Of a DNA stretch of 64,000 nt, positions 26,174 to 36,378 are shown in pieces. Source of the DNA: Lampropedia puyangensis (GTDB lineage Bacteria > Pseudomonadota > Gammaproteobacteria > Burkholderiales > Burkholderiaceae_C); contig NZ_STFG01000011.1 in the NCBI RefSeq assembly GCF_004833285.1, forward strand, positions 58,401-122,400, given 5' to 3'. The notes under the pieces were generated by a model, which was given only the letters and a program-made list of their open reading frames with translations, ran no database searches and was not told the DNA's origin. A program made the translations under genes and the position numbers. How positions within the stretch are numbered: the first letter of the stretch is position 1; every line of letters starts with the position of its first letter.

Positions 26174-28873
26174 ATGCAAGACAAATACGACCACCACGCG
26201 GTTGAAAAAACCGCCCATGCCCATTGGACAGCCACTGACGCTTACCGCGTGACCGAGCAAGCCAGCAAAGACAAGTACTACGCCTGCTCCATGCTGCCCT
26301 ATCCCAGCGGCAAGCTGCACATGGGCCATGTGCGCAATTACACGATCAACGACATGATCACGCGCAGCTTGCGCATGCAAGGCAAGAACGTGCTGATGCC
26401 CATGGGCTGGGATGCATTTGGCCTGCCGGCTGAGAACGCCGCGCTGAAAAACAAAGTGCCGCCTGCGAAGTGGACCTACGAGAACATCGCCTACATGAAA
26501 AAGCAGATGCAGGCGATGGGGCTGGCGATTGACTGGAGCCGCGAAGTAGCCACCTGCCAGCCCGAGTACTACCGATGGAACCAGTGGCTGTTCTTGAAAA
26601 TGCTGGAAAAAGGCATCGCCTACCGCAAGACCCAAGTGGTCAACTGGGACCCAGTCGACCAAACCGTGCTGGCCAACGAGCAGGTGATTGATGGACGCGG
26701 CTGGCGCACCGGCGCGCTGGTGGAAAAGCGCGAAATCCCCGGCTATTACTTGAAGATCACCGACTACGCGCAAGAATTGCTCGACCACGTGCAAATCGGC
26801 AACGACAAAGCCACACTAACCGGCTGGCCCGACAAAGTGCGCTTGATGCAAGAGAACTGGATTGGCAAATCCAGCGGGGTGCGCTTTGCCTTCACGCACG
26901 ACATCAAAGATGCAAGCGGCTCGCTGATTCAAGACGGCCGCATGTACGTCTTCACCACCCGCCCAGACACGATTTATGGCGTGACCTTCTGCGCCGTCGC
27001 GCCGGAGCACCCACTGGCTGCGCATGCGGCTGCTGGCAATGAAAAGCTCGCGGCCTTCATCGAAGAATGCAAAAAAGGCGGTAACACCGAGGCGGAATTA
27101 GCCACCAAAGAAAAAGAAGGCCTGCCCACCGGCCTGTTCGTCACCCACCCGTTGACCGGCGCACAAGTGGAAGTCTGGGTCGGCAACTACGTGCTGATGA
27201 GCTATGGCGATGGCGCCGTGATGGGCGTACCCGCGCACGACGAACGCGACTTCGCGTTTGCCAAGAAATACAACTTGCCTATCAAACAAGTGGTTGCCGT
27301 AGAAGGTGAGACCTTCAGCACCGATGCTTGGTCTGAATGGTCTGCCGACAAGCAAAAATGCGTGTGCGTCAACTCCGGCGATCTCGATGGTCTCGGCTAC
27401 AAAGATGCGCTGGAAAAAGTGGCGGTATTGGTCGAAGCCAAAGGCTTGGGCGAGAAGAAAACCACCTGGCGTTTGCGCGATTGGGGTGTGAGCCGCCAAC
27501 GCTATTGGGGCACGCCGATCCCGATCATCCATTGCGAGGATTGCGGCGCGCAGCCCGTGCCTGAAAAAGACCTGCCCGTCGTGCTGCCCGAAGATTTGGT
27601 GCCCGATGGTTCTGGCAACCCGCTGGTCAAATCGGAAGTGTTCCACGCAGGAGTGGTCTGCCCATGCTGCGGCAAACCTGCGCGCCGCGAGACCGACACG
27701 ATGGACACCTTCGTCGATTCGTCGTGGTACTTCATGCGCTATTGCGACCCGACCAACGCCGAAAAAATGGTCGATACCGGTGCCGATTATTGGATGCCGA
27801 TGGACCAGTACATCGGTGGTGTAGAACACGCCATCCTGCACTTGCTGTACGCCCGCTTCTGGACCAAGGTCATGCGCGACTTGGGACTGGTGAAATTCGA
27901 CGAGCCCTTCACCAAGCTGCTCACGCAAGGCATGGTGCTCAACCACATCTACAGCCGCCGCACCGCCAAAGGCGGTAAGGAATACTTCTGGCCAAAGGAT
28001 GTGGAAAACACCTTTGACGAGGGCGGCAAAATCACCGGTGCGAAGCTGAAAAACGCCGTGGACAGCGCCGACGGCCTGCTGCCTGTGGGCACGCCAATCG
28101 ACTACGAAGGCGTGGGCACCATGTCAAAGTCGAAGAACAATGGCGTGGACCCGCAAGACCTGATCGAGCAATACGGTGCCGATACCGCCCGCCTCTACAC
28201 CATGTTCACCGCACCGCCCGAGCTGACGCTGGAGTGGAACGATTCCGCCGTGGAGGGAAGCTACCGCTTCCTGCGCCGCGTGTGGAATTTCGGTGCAAAA
28301 CTGGCCGATTCCCCAGCCGCCGCCGCGATTGCCCAGCTAGACAAAACCGCCGCCCCCACAGCCGCATTTGGCAAAACCGCCAAGGCCTTGCGCTTGGAAA
28401 TCCACAGCGTGCTCAAGCAAGTGGATTTCGATTACCAACGCCTTCAATTCAACACCGTGGTGTCTGGCGCGATGAAGATGCTCAACGCGCTCGAAGCCTT
28501 CAAGCCGGAAAGTGCTGAAGACCACTTGGCACTGGCCGAAAGCTTTGGCATTTTGCTGCGCATCATTTACCCTGCCACCCCGCACTTGACCCATGCGCAA
28601 TGGGACGAGCTGGGCTACGCGAAAGGCTTTGGCGAACTGCTCGACGCCCCTTGGCCCAAGGTCGATGCCAAAGCGCTGGAGCAAGACGAGCTCGAATACA
28701 TGCTGCAAATCAATGGCAAGTTGCGCGGCTCATTCACCGTCCCCGCCTCGGCAGACAAAGCCACCATCGAGGCCGCGGCGCTAGCTACCGATGCCTTCAT
28801 CAAGCAAGCCGAAGGCGCTGCGCCGAAAAAGGTCATTGTGGTTCCTAAAAAACTTGTCAACATCGTGGTGTAA
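26174..28873 (+). CDS. leuS: Leucyl-tRNA synthetase
   Basis: Class I aminoacyl-tRNA synthetase, 899 residues, charging tRNA-Leu. Motifs: HIGH variant HMGH near residue 47 in [13 protein letters not shown], the editing (CP1) domain with the TTRPDT segment near 260 and DERDF, Cys pairs in CEDCG and CPCCG that bind zinc, and the KMSKS variant MSKSKNNG near 650. Length and order are normal. Its start is ATG 26174. A strong terminator follows, so it is transcribed apart from lptE, unlike the usual leuS-lptE-holA order. Confidence 0.98.
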   Translation: MQDKYDHHAVEKTAHAHWTATDAYRVTEQASKDKYYACSMLPYPSGKLHMGHVRNYTINDMITRSLRMQGKNVLMPMGWDAFGLPAENAALKNKVPPAKWTYENIAYMKKQMQAMGLAIDWSREVATCQPEYYRWNQWLFLKMLEKGIAYRKTQVVNWDPVDQTVLANEQVIDGRGWRTGALVEKREIPGYYLKITDYAQELLDHVQIGNDKATLTGWPDKVRLMQENWIGKSSGVRFAFTHDIKDASGSLIQDGRMYVFTTRPDTIYGVTFCAVAPEHPLAAHAAAGNEKLAAFIEECKKGGNTEAELATKEKEGLPTGLFVTHPLTGAQVEVWVGNYVLMSYGDGAVMGVPAHDERDFAFAKKYNLPIKQVVAVEGETFSTDAWSEWSADKQKCVCVNSGDLDGLGYKDALEKVAVLVEAKGLGEKKTTWRLRDWGVSRQRYWGTPIPIIHCEDCGAQPVPEKDLPVVLPEDLVPDGSGNPLVKSEVFHAGVVCPCCGKPARRETDTMDTFVDSSWYFMRYCDPTNAEKMVDTGADYWMPMDQYIGGVEHAILHLLYARFWTKVMRDLGLVKFDEPFTKLLTQGMVLNHIYSRRTAKGGKEYFWPKDVENTFDEGGKITGAKLKNAVDSADGLLPVGTPIDYEGVGTMSKSKNNGVDPQDLIEQYGADTARLYTMFTAPPELTLEWNDSAVEGSYRFLRRVWNFGAKLADSPAAAAIAQLDKTAAPTAAFGKTAKALRLEIHSVLKQVDFDYQRLQFNTVVSGAMKMLNALEAFKPESAEDHLALAESFGILLRIIYPATPHLTHAQWDELGYAKGFGELLDAPWPKVDAKALEQDELEYMLQINGKLRGSFTVPASADKATIEAAALATDAFIKQAEGAAPKKVIVVPKKLVNIVV

Positions 28874-28898
28874 AAAAAACTTACATCCCGCCTACATG

Positions 28899-28935
28899 TG
28901 CGCCGCTAACTGATCAATTAGCGGCGCATTTTTTT
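28899..28935 (+). terminator. leuS terminator
   Basis: An 11-bp perfect stem, TGCGCCGCTAA (28899-28909) / TTAGCGGCGCA (28918-28928), 8-nt loop, then seven T. Strong intrinsic terminator. The following stretch to 29281 (about 345 bases, A/T-rich) holds no other feature I can name beyond the presumed promoter of the next gene. Confidence 0.93.
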
Positions 28936-29281
28936 CCTTGACTTTATCGTTGCTCTTCGCAGTGCGTCATAAACGAGACATGGCATGCACCACAAAGTCA
29001 ACCTTTGTCTCTCCACATCAAGATGTCATGGCATTCCTATGCATGCCATGTTGAACATGGCCAGTACGCTTCTACGTCAAAAAAAACAAATAAATCAATA
29101 AATTATGCGACAGATCGCTTACATTTTTTTGCCTGCCTCCTCCATGGCTAAGCACTCTAAGCAGTAACTTTCTGAAAGGTGCAGTGCAGCTTTCTTAACA
29201 AAGCGCACCCCACAAGCCTTCTCTCCAACACTACATTCAATTCAAAAGAAGAGAGTGTTATCAACGAGAGGAGAGTCTGTC

Positions 29282-30094
29282 ATGACAGTAAAAGCATGCG
29301 CCAAAATGGCTGCAATAGCCTTGGCTCTAAGCCTATCGACTATTGCAGCAGCCGATAGCATTTTGGTCATCAATAGTGCAAGCACGGCATCTGAGCCAGA
29401 GGTGAGCGCCGACATCACCGCCCAATTGCCGCAAACTTGCGGAACACAACATCAATACACAGTAGTCGGTACGCCTCCGACCGATCTGACTGGGTATGCC
29501 CAAATTTGGGATATCCGTTACGACGATGAAGACGCATTACTGCCTGCAACGCAAGAGAGATACCGAGACTACTTAGAGGCCGGTGGGCGCATGTTTCTAA
29601 TGGGTGAAAACAGCGGCTTTGCGCCACGCAACGATTCTCTGCTCACATTGATTGATATGCTGGGTGGTGGCAGCTTGCACTTCTATCCAATGGGCGACGA
29701 AGCGCAAACAATCACCCCCCCCTTCGATACCGGCGGACTCAATAGCCTTGCATTTGTTGCAGCAGGAGGCACCACCACGGCTGGGACAGGTGTCTTTGCA
29801 ACCAGCAACAGCAATGGCGGCACAGCGGTAGCGTGGGCGATAGGCTCCTTGAATCAAGCCCCAAAAGGTTCTTTAACCGTTGTGTTCGACGTGAATTTCA
29901 TGCTTTCGAATGCCAGCTTAGCCGAGCAACAGCTCTTCCGTAACTTATGCCAGTTTGTGAGCACTGGTGGAAACAACCCACCAGAGGTCACATCAGGGGT
30001 GCACCCTGTCCCAGTCAACACACCCATTGGCTTGCTAGCAGCCATCAGCATGCTGGGCCTAGCTGCATGGCGGCGCGCACCGCGAGCGTCCTGA
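29282..30094 (+). CDS. Exported protein with C-terminal sorting-type tail, function unknown
   Basis: A 270-residue protein. The signal peptide is cleaved near STIAAA, followed by a strand-helix pattern opening SILVINSAS and, near residue 85-100, YLEAGGRMFLMGEN, reminiscent of glutamine-amidotransferase-like (GATase1/ThuA) folds, though no catalytic triad is evident. The C terminus is VPVNTPIG, a hydrophobic helix and AWRRA, like IPTL/VPXXX-type CTERM sorting signals. Start at ATG 29282 is supported by GAGAGGAGAG. It lies alone between leuS and lptE behind a terminator, so it looks inserted into a conserved neighbourhood. I do not recognise the family. Confidence 0.65.
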   Translation: MTVKACAKMAAIALALSLSTIAAADSILVINSASTASEPEVSADITAQLPQTCGTQHQYTVVGTPPTDLTGYAQIWDIRYDDEDALLPATQERYRDYLEAGGRMFLMGENSGFAPRNDSLLTLIDMLGGGSLHFYPMGDEAQTITPPFDTGGLNSLAFVAAGGTTTAGTGVFATSNSNGGTAVAWAIGSLNQAPKGSLTVVFDVNFMLSNASLAEQQLFRNLCQFVSTGGNNPPEVTSGVHPVPVNTPIGLLAAISMLGLAAWRRAPRAS

Positions 30095-30366
30095 TAGTGC
30101 AGCCAAACGCTGCTCTATCACACAACGTAAACAGAATACCGTCTGCATTCGACATAGAAGGGGCATCGCCTTTAGTGCGCATTGATGATTCCAGAACCTC
30201 TTCACGATGACTGGAGTTGGTTTTGTCTCCTATCAATTCACAGGCCTTATCCTACATTTAGGGTCATACGGCCTTTTTTTCATTTGACGTGAACGGCTGT
30301 ATGATTTTCGGGTCTGATCGAGGCGAGTTCTCAACGCCTTTTTGCACTCCCCTACTCTTTTGTCTC

Positions 30367-30861
30367 ATGCAACGTCGTCGCCTTCTTTCTCTTTTGCCTG
30401 CATCCATCGCCGCCAGTGCCCTAACAGGGTGCGGTTTTGCCTTACGCGGTTCTTCGAACTTTCCTTTCAAGTCGGTCTTCATTCAAGCAGCAGAAGCCTC
30501 CCCTTTGGCGCGTCAACTGCAACGCACGCTCGAGGCCTCCAACATCACCGTCCTGCGCGCACCCAATAATCCAGAATTGACAGAACAGGTGTTTGAGCTG
30601 CTCCAAGAGCAGCATGAACGCGCCGTCATCAGCCAGTCGGCCACAGGGGGAGTGCGTGAATTGCAACTGCGTTTGCGCGTTCGCTACCGGTTGCGCCCGA
30701 CCTTGAGTCAAACACCAGGCGAAATCGTGGAGTTGCTGCAAACACGAGACTTGACCTACGACGAAACCTTTGCCATTGCCAAAGAGGCTGAAGAGCAAAT
30801 GCTATTCACCGATATGCAAACCGATCTGGTCGGACAAATTGCCAGACGACTAGGCAAGTGA
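30367..30861 (+). CDS. lptE: LPS-assembly lipoprotein LptE
   Basis: A 164-residue outer-membrane lipoprotein that plugs the LptD barrel and helps insert lipopolysaccharide. Lipobox ALTGC with Cys22, followed by GFALRGSSNFPFKSVF, the family's signature opening, and the RVRYRLRPTL strand. The frame is open back to 30289 but the signal peptide (MQRRRLLSLLPAS) begins at ATG 30367. Normally leuS-lptE-holA; here leuS is separated by a terminator and an unrelated gene, and holA does not follow. Confidence 0.9.
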   Translation: MQRRRLLSLLPASIAASALTGCGFALRGSSNFPFKSVFIQAAEASPLARQLQRTLEASNITVLRAPNNPELTEQVFELLQEQHERAVISQSATGGVRELQLRLRVRYRLRPTLSQTPGEIVELLQTRDLTYDETFAIAKEAEEQMLFTDMQTDLVGQIARRLGK

Positions 30862-30878
30862 TCTAAAAATGTGTACCG

Positions 30879-33608
30879 CTAGTGGAGGTTCTGCGGGGTT
30901 TGCAGCAAAGCAATGCGTTGCCGAATAGCAGGCCAATCAACGATCAGTTGGCAAACCTCCTCTTGGCGCAGCGGGCGACCAAACAAAAAACCCTGCGCCT
31001 GCTGGCATTCGTAGCCAAGCACTTGGTTCATTTGCTGGATGGTTTCTACCCCTTCGGCCACCGCCACAATCCCTAGACGTTTGCACAGCAGACCAATAGC
31101 AGCAATGATGGCTGCCCCATCGTATTCATGCGCAGCACTGGAAAGGTCTTGCACAAAAGCCTTGTCTATTTTGACTTTGTCAAAAGGAAACGCACGCAGA
31201 TGGCTCAGCGAGGTATAGCCCGTTCCAAAATCATCCAGCACAATGGCCACCCCCTGGCTTTTGAGCTCCAACAAGCCTTTGGCGGCACTTTCGATATGGG
31301 CCATCAATGCGTTCTCTGTAACTTCAAGTTCTAAACGATGCGGCGTTAAATGAGTTTGCGCCAGCACGCCTGCCACCATAGGAAGCAATGCACCATGGAG
31401 CTGACTGGCCGCGACATTGACTGCTACAGACAAAGAAGCATCAGGCCAGCAGCACGCATCAAGGCAGGCTTGCTTCAACACCCACGCACCCAATGGCTCC
31501 ATCAAGCCGATGTCCTCGGCAATAGGCAAAAAACGTCCAGGATCAAGCATTCCCATATAGGGGTGTTGCCAACGCAGCAGTGCCTCAAATCCAACCAATT
31601 GCAAAGAGCTTAGATTGACAACGGGTTGGTAAACCAAATGAAATTGTGCTTTTTCAATGCCTTTTCGCAAATCCACTTCCATCTCACGACGGTGTTGAAT
31701 TTGCTGGTCCATCGCACGTTCAAAAAAACGCAACCGTCCCCGTCCATCAGCCTTGGCCCGATGCAAGGCCATGTCTGCATGGCGCATGAGCTGCTCTGCA
31801 CTGTCTGTCACGGATTGGCTCAACGCGATACCAATACTCAAATTGACGTTGATGCTGTTGTCATGAATCAGAAATGGCTCTTGAAATGCAGTCAGAATCT
31901 GCTCCCCCAGTTGCTGGGAGTCAATCAAGGGCATCGCCGTCTTGAACAGCAAAGCAAACTCATCCCCACCAAAACGCGCCAATAGGCCATCTTGTGGCAA
32001 TAAACCCATCAGACGCGCAGTCACACGTTGCAGAAGCTCATCTCCCACTGAATGCCCAAGGGTGTCGTTGATTTGAATGAAACGATCAAGTCCCATGCAC
32101 AACACTGCGGCCCAACGTGGTTCCTCGCGCGATAACGCAGCAGCCAAGACATCATGAAAATAACTGCGGTTGGCCAGTCCAGTCAGTGGATCATATTTAG
32201 CCAAGTAGCCAATGCGCGCTTGCGCCCGCATACGCGCATCCACATCTTCCAACACCCCTGCCCATTCAGCTTCACCACTATACGAGTCACCAATGCGTGC
32301 GCCACGCGCACGAACCCAATGCCATCGCTCGTGCACATCCAGCACACGAAACTCAAGATCCACATCGTCACCTTCAGGCCAGTTGGCCTCCATGGTGGTC
32401 AAGTCACGAGGATGCACCCTGCTTTGCCAACCACCGCCTAATGCCTGTGCTTCTGATTGCCCCGTCAACTCTCGCCAACCAGTCAACTGCTTGATTTCCC
32501 AGTTCGGACTGGCTTGCCAAAAAACCAAAGCCCCCACTTCTGCCACAGCACGATGGCGCGCCTCATTGCGCTGTAAGCGCGTTGCCAATGCTTTGGCTTG
32601 ATACGCTTGGTCTTTCAACAAGCCTTGCGCTTGCAGCCAGTTATCACTGAGCTCATCAAACTCCCGTATGGTGGCGCCACTTTGCTGATCCTGTGCCCGT
32701 GGCGCCTCACTGTCTGCAACCACTGCACGGCTGCTTCCTTGCACTGTTTTCAAAGACAGCAATATCCTGCGGCTTGCCCAACGCGCAAGCAACAAAGAAA
32801 CAATGGCTGTCACCAGAGCCCCCAGCAACATACCACGCAATGGAACGCGCCAAGAGGCATTGAGAACGTCCTCGTCCTCACCCACAATCAAGGCCCAGCC
32901 CGTTGCCACCTTGAGCCGTTTGAATGCCATTTTGACCGAGCGACCTTCAGCCGAAGATGCAGAAAAAATCCCGTAATCTGCATCAATGACTTGGAGTGTG
33001 CCCCAGTCAGGCGCTTCTTGCCCAAGCCACTGGGCTTGGTCGCGTGAACGCGCGACAATGCGCCCCTGGCTATCGACCACCGCAATCAGAGATGCTTTAG
33101 GAGCCTCCAGCATAGAAATCTTCGCAAAATCAATAATGTCCGTAGAAGGCACCATCATTGCAAAAGATGCCGCACCATCCGAAGCATCAGAGGCCAGACC
33201 AATCGCCACATGCAATGGCCCAGGCGCACGCGAAGTTATTAAATCTGAAACGGCAATGTCTTGACCAGCATCGAGCTTTTCCAGAAACGCAGAAGGCAAG
33301 ATCATCCGCTGCTCAGGTTTGCGCAGATCCACCAAAGTCAAATCTGCATGGCTGACAGCAGCATTGCCAACCATCGCCGCTGACCTATCGCGACTCATCA
33401 AACGCAAAATTTGCGCATAACTGACAAAACGCTGGTCCACCAATTCAGTCAATGCGCTCGCATTGTCTTGCAATTGCTGCAGTGCCGACTCATGCAACTG
33501 CCTAGAGCCCAAAGCCGTTGCCACCGCCCCAACCAACAAAACCGGCAATAGCGCAACAGCCAGCAAAGCCAGCAGATGCGTTTGCAGACTGTAGGAACGC
33601 TTATTCAT
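30879..33608 (-). CDS. Membrane GGDEF-EAL cyclic-di-GMP enzyme with Cache-like and PAS domains
   Basis: A 909-residue signalling protein. Domain order: membrane helix (13-35), large periplasmic Cache-like sensor (about 36-275), second helix (about 285-305), coil, PAS (about 345-460), GGDEF (about 480-640) and EAL (about 650-900). The diguanylate cyclase site RFGGDEF (near 546) is intact, as are the phosphodiesterase motifs FEALLRW (near 674), DDFGTGYTSL and EGVET. It could therefore both make and break cyclic di-GMP, controlling attachment or pili. It is convergent with lptE, with only 17 nt between the stop codons, in the place where holA is expected. Confidence 0.93.
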   Translation of the reverse strand: MNKRSYSLQTHLLALLAVALLPVLLVGAVATALGSRQLHESALQQLQDNASALTELVDQRFVSYAQILRLMSRDRSAAMVGNAAVSHADLTLVDLRKPEQRMILPSAFLEKLDAGQDIAVSDLITSRAPGPLHVAIGLASDASDGAASFAMMVPSTDIIDFAKISMLEAPKASLIAVVDSQGRIVARSRDQAQWLGQEAPDWGTLQVIDADYGIFSASSAEGRSVKMAFKRLKVATGWALIVGEDEDVLNASWRVPLRGMLLGALVTAIVSLLLARWASRRILLSLKTVQGSSRAVVADSEAPRAQDQQSGATIREFDELSDNWLQAQGLLKDQAYQAKALATRLQRNEARHRAVAEVGALVFWQASPNWEIKQLTGWRELTGQSEAQALGGGWQSRVHPRDLTTMEANWPEGDDVDLEFRVLDVHERWHWVRARGARIGDSYSGEAEWAGVLEDVDARMRAQARIGYLAKYDPLTGLANRSYFHDVLAAALSREEPRWAAVLCMGLDRFIQINDTLGHSVGDELLQRVTARLMGLLPQDGLLARFGGDEFALLFKTAMPLIDSQQLGEQILTAFQEPFLIHDNSINVNLSIGIALSQSVTDSAEQLMRHADMALHRAKADGRGRLRFFERAMDQQIQHRREMEVDLRKGIEKAQFHLVYQPVVNLSSLQLVGFEALLRWQHPYMGMLDPGRFLPIAEDIGLMEPLGAWVLKQACLDACCWPDASLSVAVNVAASQLHGALLPMVAGVLAQTHLTPHRLELEVTENALMAHIESAAKGLLELKSQGVAIVLDDFGTGYTSLSHLRAFPFDKVKIDKAFVQDLSSAAHEYDGAAIIAAIGLLCKRLGIVAVAEGVETIQQMNQVLGYECQQAQGFLFGRPLRQEEVCQLIVDWPAIRQRIALLQTPQNLH

Positions 33609-33889
33609 GCCATTGCGATCTCAAGGCTCACAGAATTGAAATGAAGTTCAGTAGCACACAAAGCAAAGTGCCAACGGCACACGTGCTTCAGGCTGTTGCG
33701 CAGCCGGCCCCTCACTCGCCGTCTCCGCACACAGAAAAAATGATTATCTACGCAATGAGCGGGATTGTTCATTAAAAAGCACAAACGCCTCCCTCGCGTA
33801 GCGCATGAGCCATCCGTCCATGCGCCCCCCGGCATACATTCACCAAGGTCAATGGCATTCGCCAGGGCGTCGCCGACAATGCCAACGGC

Positions 33890-35077
33890 TCACCGGCCAG
33901 AATACGCCAGCAATAGCCCAAGCAAGACCAAAACCGCCATGACTGCCAACGTGATTTTGACCCAACTGTAGGGCTGCTCACCAGCCATTTGTCCGGTATA
34001 CCCATTGGCCACTACTTGGTAGTTTTTCCGCCCATAGGTGTAACTAATCAGCCAAACGGGCACCAGAACATGTTTGAAAGTACGCCCTGTGTACTGCGCG
34101 TCGACCATCAAATTGCGGTAGGTATCGCCGGGAATTCGCGCAACACACAGCGCCCTCAATTTCTCTTGCATTTGTTGCTGGCCAACACCAGCGGCTTTGC
34201 GCAAGTCCACCTGGTAGCGCTCCACCGTCCAGCCACGCACATATTCAGGCGAATAAGGCACCAAGTTGGTCACGGTAGGAAAAGGCTCGATTTTGCGCAT
34301 CAGCGCTGGATGCACCCCCACAGTTCCTGGCACCAACTCATCATCAAAGAAATGGGCCACCTCGCCAGCAGCGGGCACCCAACGCACCTGCTGCACTTGC
34401 CGCGTTTGTGTGTTGCCATTGGCATCGCGATAAGTCTGCGTGGTGTAGTAATAATGCCCGGCATCGGCACGCCAGCGTGCCTTCGCATGGGCATCAAACG
34501 TCCAGTATGGCAAATACACGCCCTTGAGGGTGTCTGTCAGGGCCGCGGACTTGAGTTTGTTGGGTGCAAACCAGCGTGAGCCATACCACTTACGCACGCG
34601 ATCGCGCAGTTGTGTATCGCTTATTTTGAACGGCAGTATGCTTTGCGGAGTGATGGCATCTTCAAATTCTTCATGTGGCACGATGGCTGGTGAGCCACAA
34701 AAATCACAGCGCTGTGCTACTCGCCCATCGGTAAACACCGAAATCGCATGGCAGTTCTGGCACTTAACTTCACGCCGCTGGTCAGTCCAGCCCCGTTGGT
34801 TGCGAGGATCGCGCAAAGCGGCTTCCAAGTCTTGCTCGGCTACCGCAGCAACTTCACTACCATCACCCGCAGACAGATCTGAAGGACTCCACGCAGCCGT
34901 CGTTCCACAATAGGGACATACCAGCGCCTGCTTGGCAGGACTCCATTCCAAATTGGCACCGCACTCCGGACACGGATGCTTGCTTACCGCCTGGGTTTGG
35001 CGTGTCTGCCTGGGCTGCGCTGCCGGTTTGGAGGGCGATGCCATCAAAGAGGCCGGGTCAGAAGCTGGTGTATTCAT
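33890..35077 (-). CDS. TFIIB-type zinc-ribbon membrane protein (partner of SPFH protein)
   Basis: A 395-residue protein with two zinc ribbons, CPECG/CPYCG (about 35-57) and CQNC/CDFCG (about 106-127), then a large domain with PYWTFDAHAKARWRADAGHYY, VPVWLISYTYG and one C-terminal membrane helix (about 372-392). Proteins of this type are annotated as zinc-ribbon or helicase-like but carry no helicase motifs. It follows the SPFH gene by 52 nt on the same strand, a pairing seen across many bacteria. Function unknown; a membrane-associated quality-control complex is a guess from the partner. Confidence 0.8.
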   Translation of the reverse strand: MNTPASDPASLMASPSKPAAQPRQTRQTQAVSKHPCPECGANLEWSPAKQALVCPYCGTTAAWSPSDLSAGDGSEVAAVAEQDLEAALRDPRNQRGWTDQRREVKCQNCHAISVFTDGRVAQRCDFCGSPAIVPHEEFEDAITPQSILPFKISDTQLRDRVRKWYGSRWFAPNKLKSAALTDTLKGVYLPYWTFDAHAKARWRADAGHYYYTTQTYRDANGNTQTRQVQQVRWVPAAGEVAHFFDDELVPGTVGVHPALMRKIEPFPTVTNLVPYSPEYVRGWTVERYQVDLRKAAGVGQQQMQEKLRALCVARIPGDTYRNLMVDAQYTGRTFKHVLVPVWLISYTYGRKNYQVVANGYTGQMAGEQPYSWVKITLAVMAVLVLLGLLLAYSGR

Positions 35078-35129
35078 GGTCTATCTCTGGGGAAATCGAA
35101 CGCGTCCCCTAACCTCAGACAAGCCGCAC

Positions 35130-36203
35130 TCAGCCCCGCAAAAATTCTTCCAATGCACTCTTGGCAATGCGCCAAGCGCTACCGATTTTGCGCGCCTTCA
35201 AATCGCCGGCCTCAATCGAGGCCATGACATCCTCAACCGATACGCCCAACGCCTGTGCCACCTGTTCAGGAGTCAAAACGTCCAAGCTCGCAGCAGGGGC
35301 CACCGACGCACCTAAGGTGCCTGCAGCAGGTGCGCCAGAAGCAGGGGACTGCATGCTCTTCATCATCTCTTGGGCCATGCCAAAACCCATGGCCATTTGC
35401 GCTGGCACCGTGGCCGCAGCGCCAGCTTCACCACCTTGTCCCATGGCAACACCCATTTGGTATTTCACGTAATCGTTGAGGTTGTCAATCACCCCCATGC
35501 TCGAACGCTTGTCAATGGCTTGCTCCACCTCAGGCGGGACGGAGACGTTTTCGAGAATAAAGCTGCTGACCTCCAGTCCATACTTGTCTTGAATCACCGG
35601 GTTGATGATGGGCAGCAGCGCATCACCCAATTCGCTGTAACGCTGGGCAATATCCAGCACAGGTACGTGCGCCTTGGCCAACGCCTCGGTAAAGACACTC
35701 ACAATGCGCGAGCGCATGGTGTCATTGAACTCGTCCAAACGGAAATTCTGATCCGTACCTGCGACCTCTTTTAAAAATTTTGGTGCATCGACGATACGGA
35801 AGTCATACGTCCCAAAAGCACGCAGGCGCACCACGCCAAAATCCTGGTCACGCATCATCACCGGATTCGATGTGCCCCACTTGTTGCCCGTGAACAGTCG
35901 CGTATTGAGGTAATACACATCGCACTTGAAAGGCGATTGAAAACCGTACTTCCAGCCCAAAATCGTCGACAGAACCGGAATATTCTCTGTACTCAGCGTG
36001 TGTTTGCCGGGATTGAACAAGTCTGCAAATTGGCCTGCTGCCACAAATTGCACTTGCTGTGATTCACGCACAATCAACTGCGCACCATTTTTGATTTCCT
36101 TGTCCTCATCAGGCCAACGGAAAGACAAGGTATCTCGCGAGTCATCTGTCCATTCAATGACTTCAATCAATTGGTTTCGAACAAGGTTCAAAATACGATC
36201 CAT
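35130..36203 (-). CDS. SPFH (virion-core-like, YdjI type) protein with C-terminal excisionase-like HTH
   Basis: A 357-residue protein. The first 240 residues are an SPFH domain of the YdjI/virion-core-protein group (LIEVIEWTDDSRDTLSFRWP, FNPGKHTLST, YDFRIVDAPKFLKEVAG, VIQDKYGLEVSSFILENVS), which normally oligomerises on membranes. A Gly/Ala/Met-rich linker follows (about 260-305). Instead of the zinc ribbon or SHOCT tail common in relatives, the last 50 residues form a MerR/excisionase-like helix-turn-helix: LTPEQVAQALGVSVEDVMA, GDLKARKIGSAWRI. TAGGGA precedes the ATG. Operon with the zinc-ribbon gene. The HTH may recognise DNA or just a peptide; role unknown. Confidence 0.82.
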   Translation of the reverse strand: MDRILNLVRNQLIEVIEWTDDSRDTLSFRWPDEDKEIKNGAQLIVRESQQVQFVAAGQFADLFNPGKHTLSTENIPVLSTILGWKYGFQSPFKCDVYYLNTRLFTGNKWGTSNPVMMRDQDFGVVRLRAFGTYDFRIVDAPKFLKEVAGTDQNFRLDEFNDTMRSRIVSVFTEALAKAHVPVLDIAQRYSELGDALLPIINPVIQDKYGLEVSSFILENVSVPPEVEQAIDKRSSMGVIDNLNDYVKYQMGVAMGQGGEAGAAATVPAQMAMGFGMAQEMMKSMQSPASGAPAAGTLGASVAPAASLDVLTPEQVAQALGVSVEDVMASIEAGDLKARKIGSAWRIAKSALEEFLRG

Positions 36204-36378
36204 GGCGTGTTCCCTACAGTCAGTTGGTGGTCATGCGTGGTGCAACAGTTTTACTGCGCGGCGCGCGAGCGTGGGCCATTTTAGGTCAATGGTCGTGGCA
36301 ACGTGCACAGGTGCAACACAAGCTGTCTGCGCACTAAAATAGTCCCCTTTGAAACGAACCAACGCACAGGTCTTGCAC

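Noticed and set aside
27098..27946. 282-codon frame opposite leuS
   Set aside because: His/Phe-rich shadow within a conserved synthetase.
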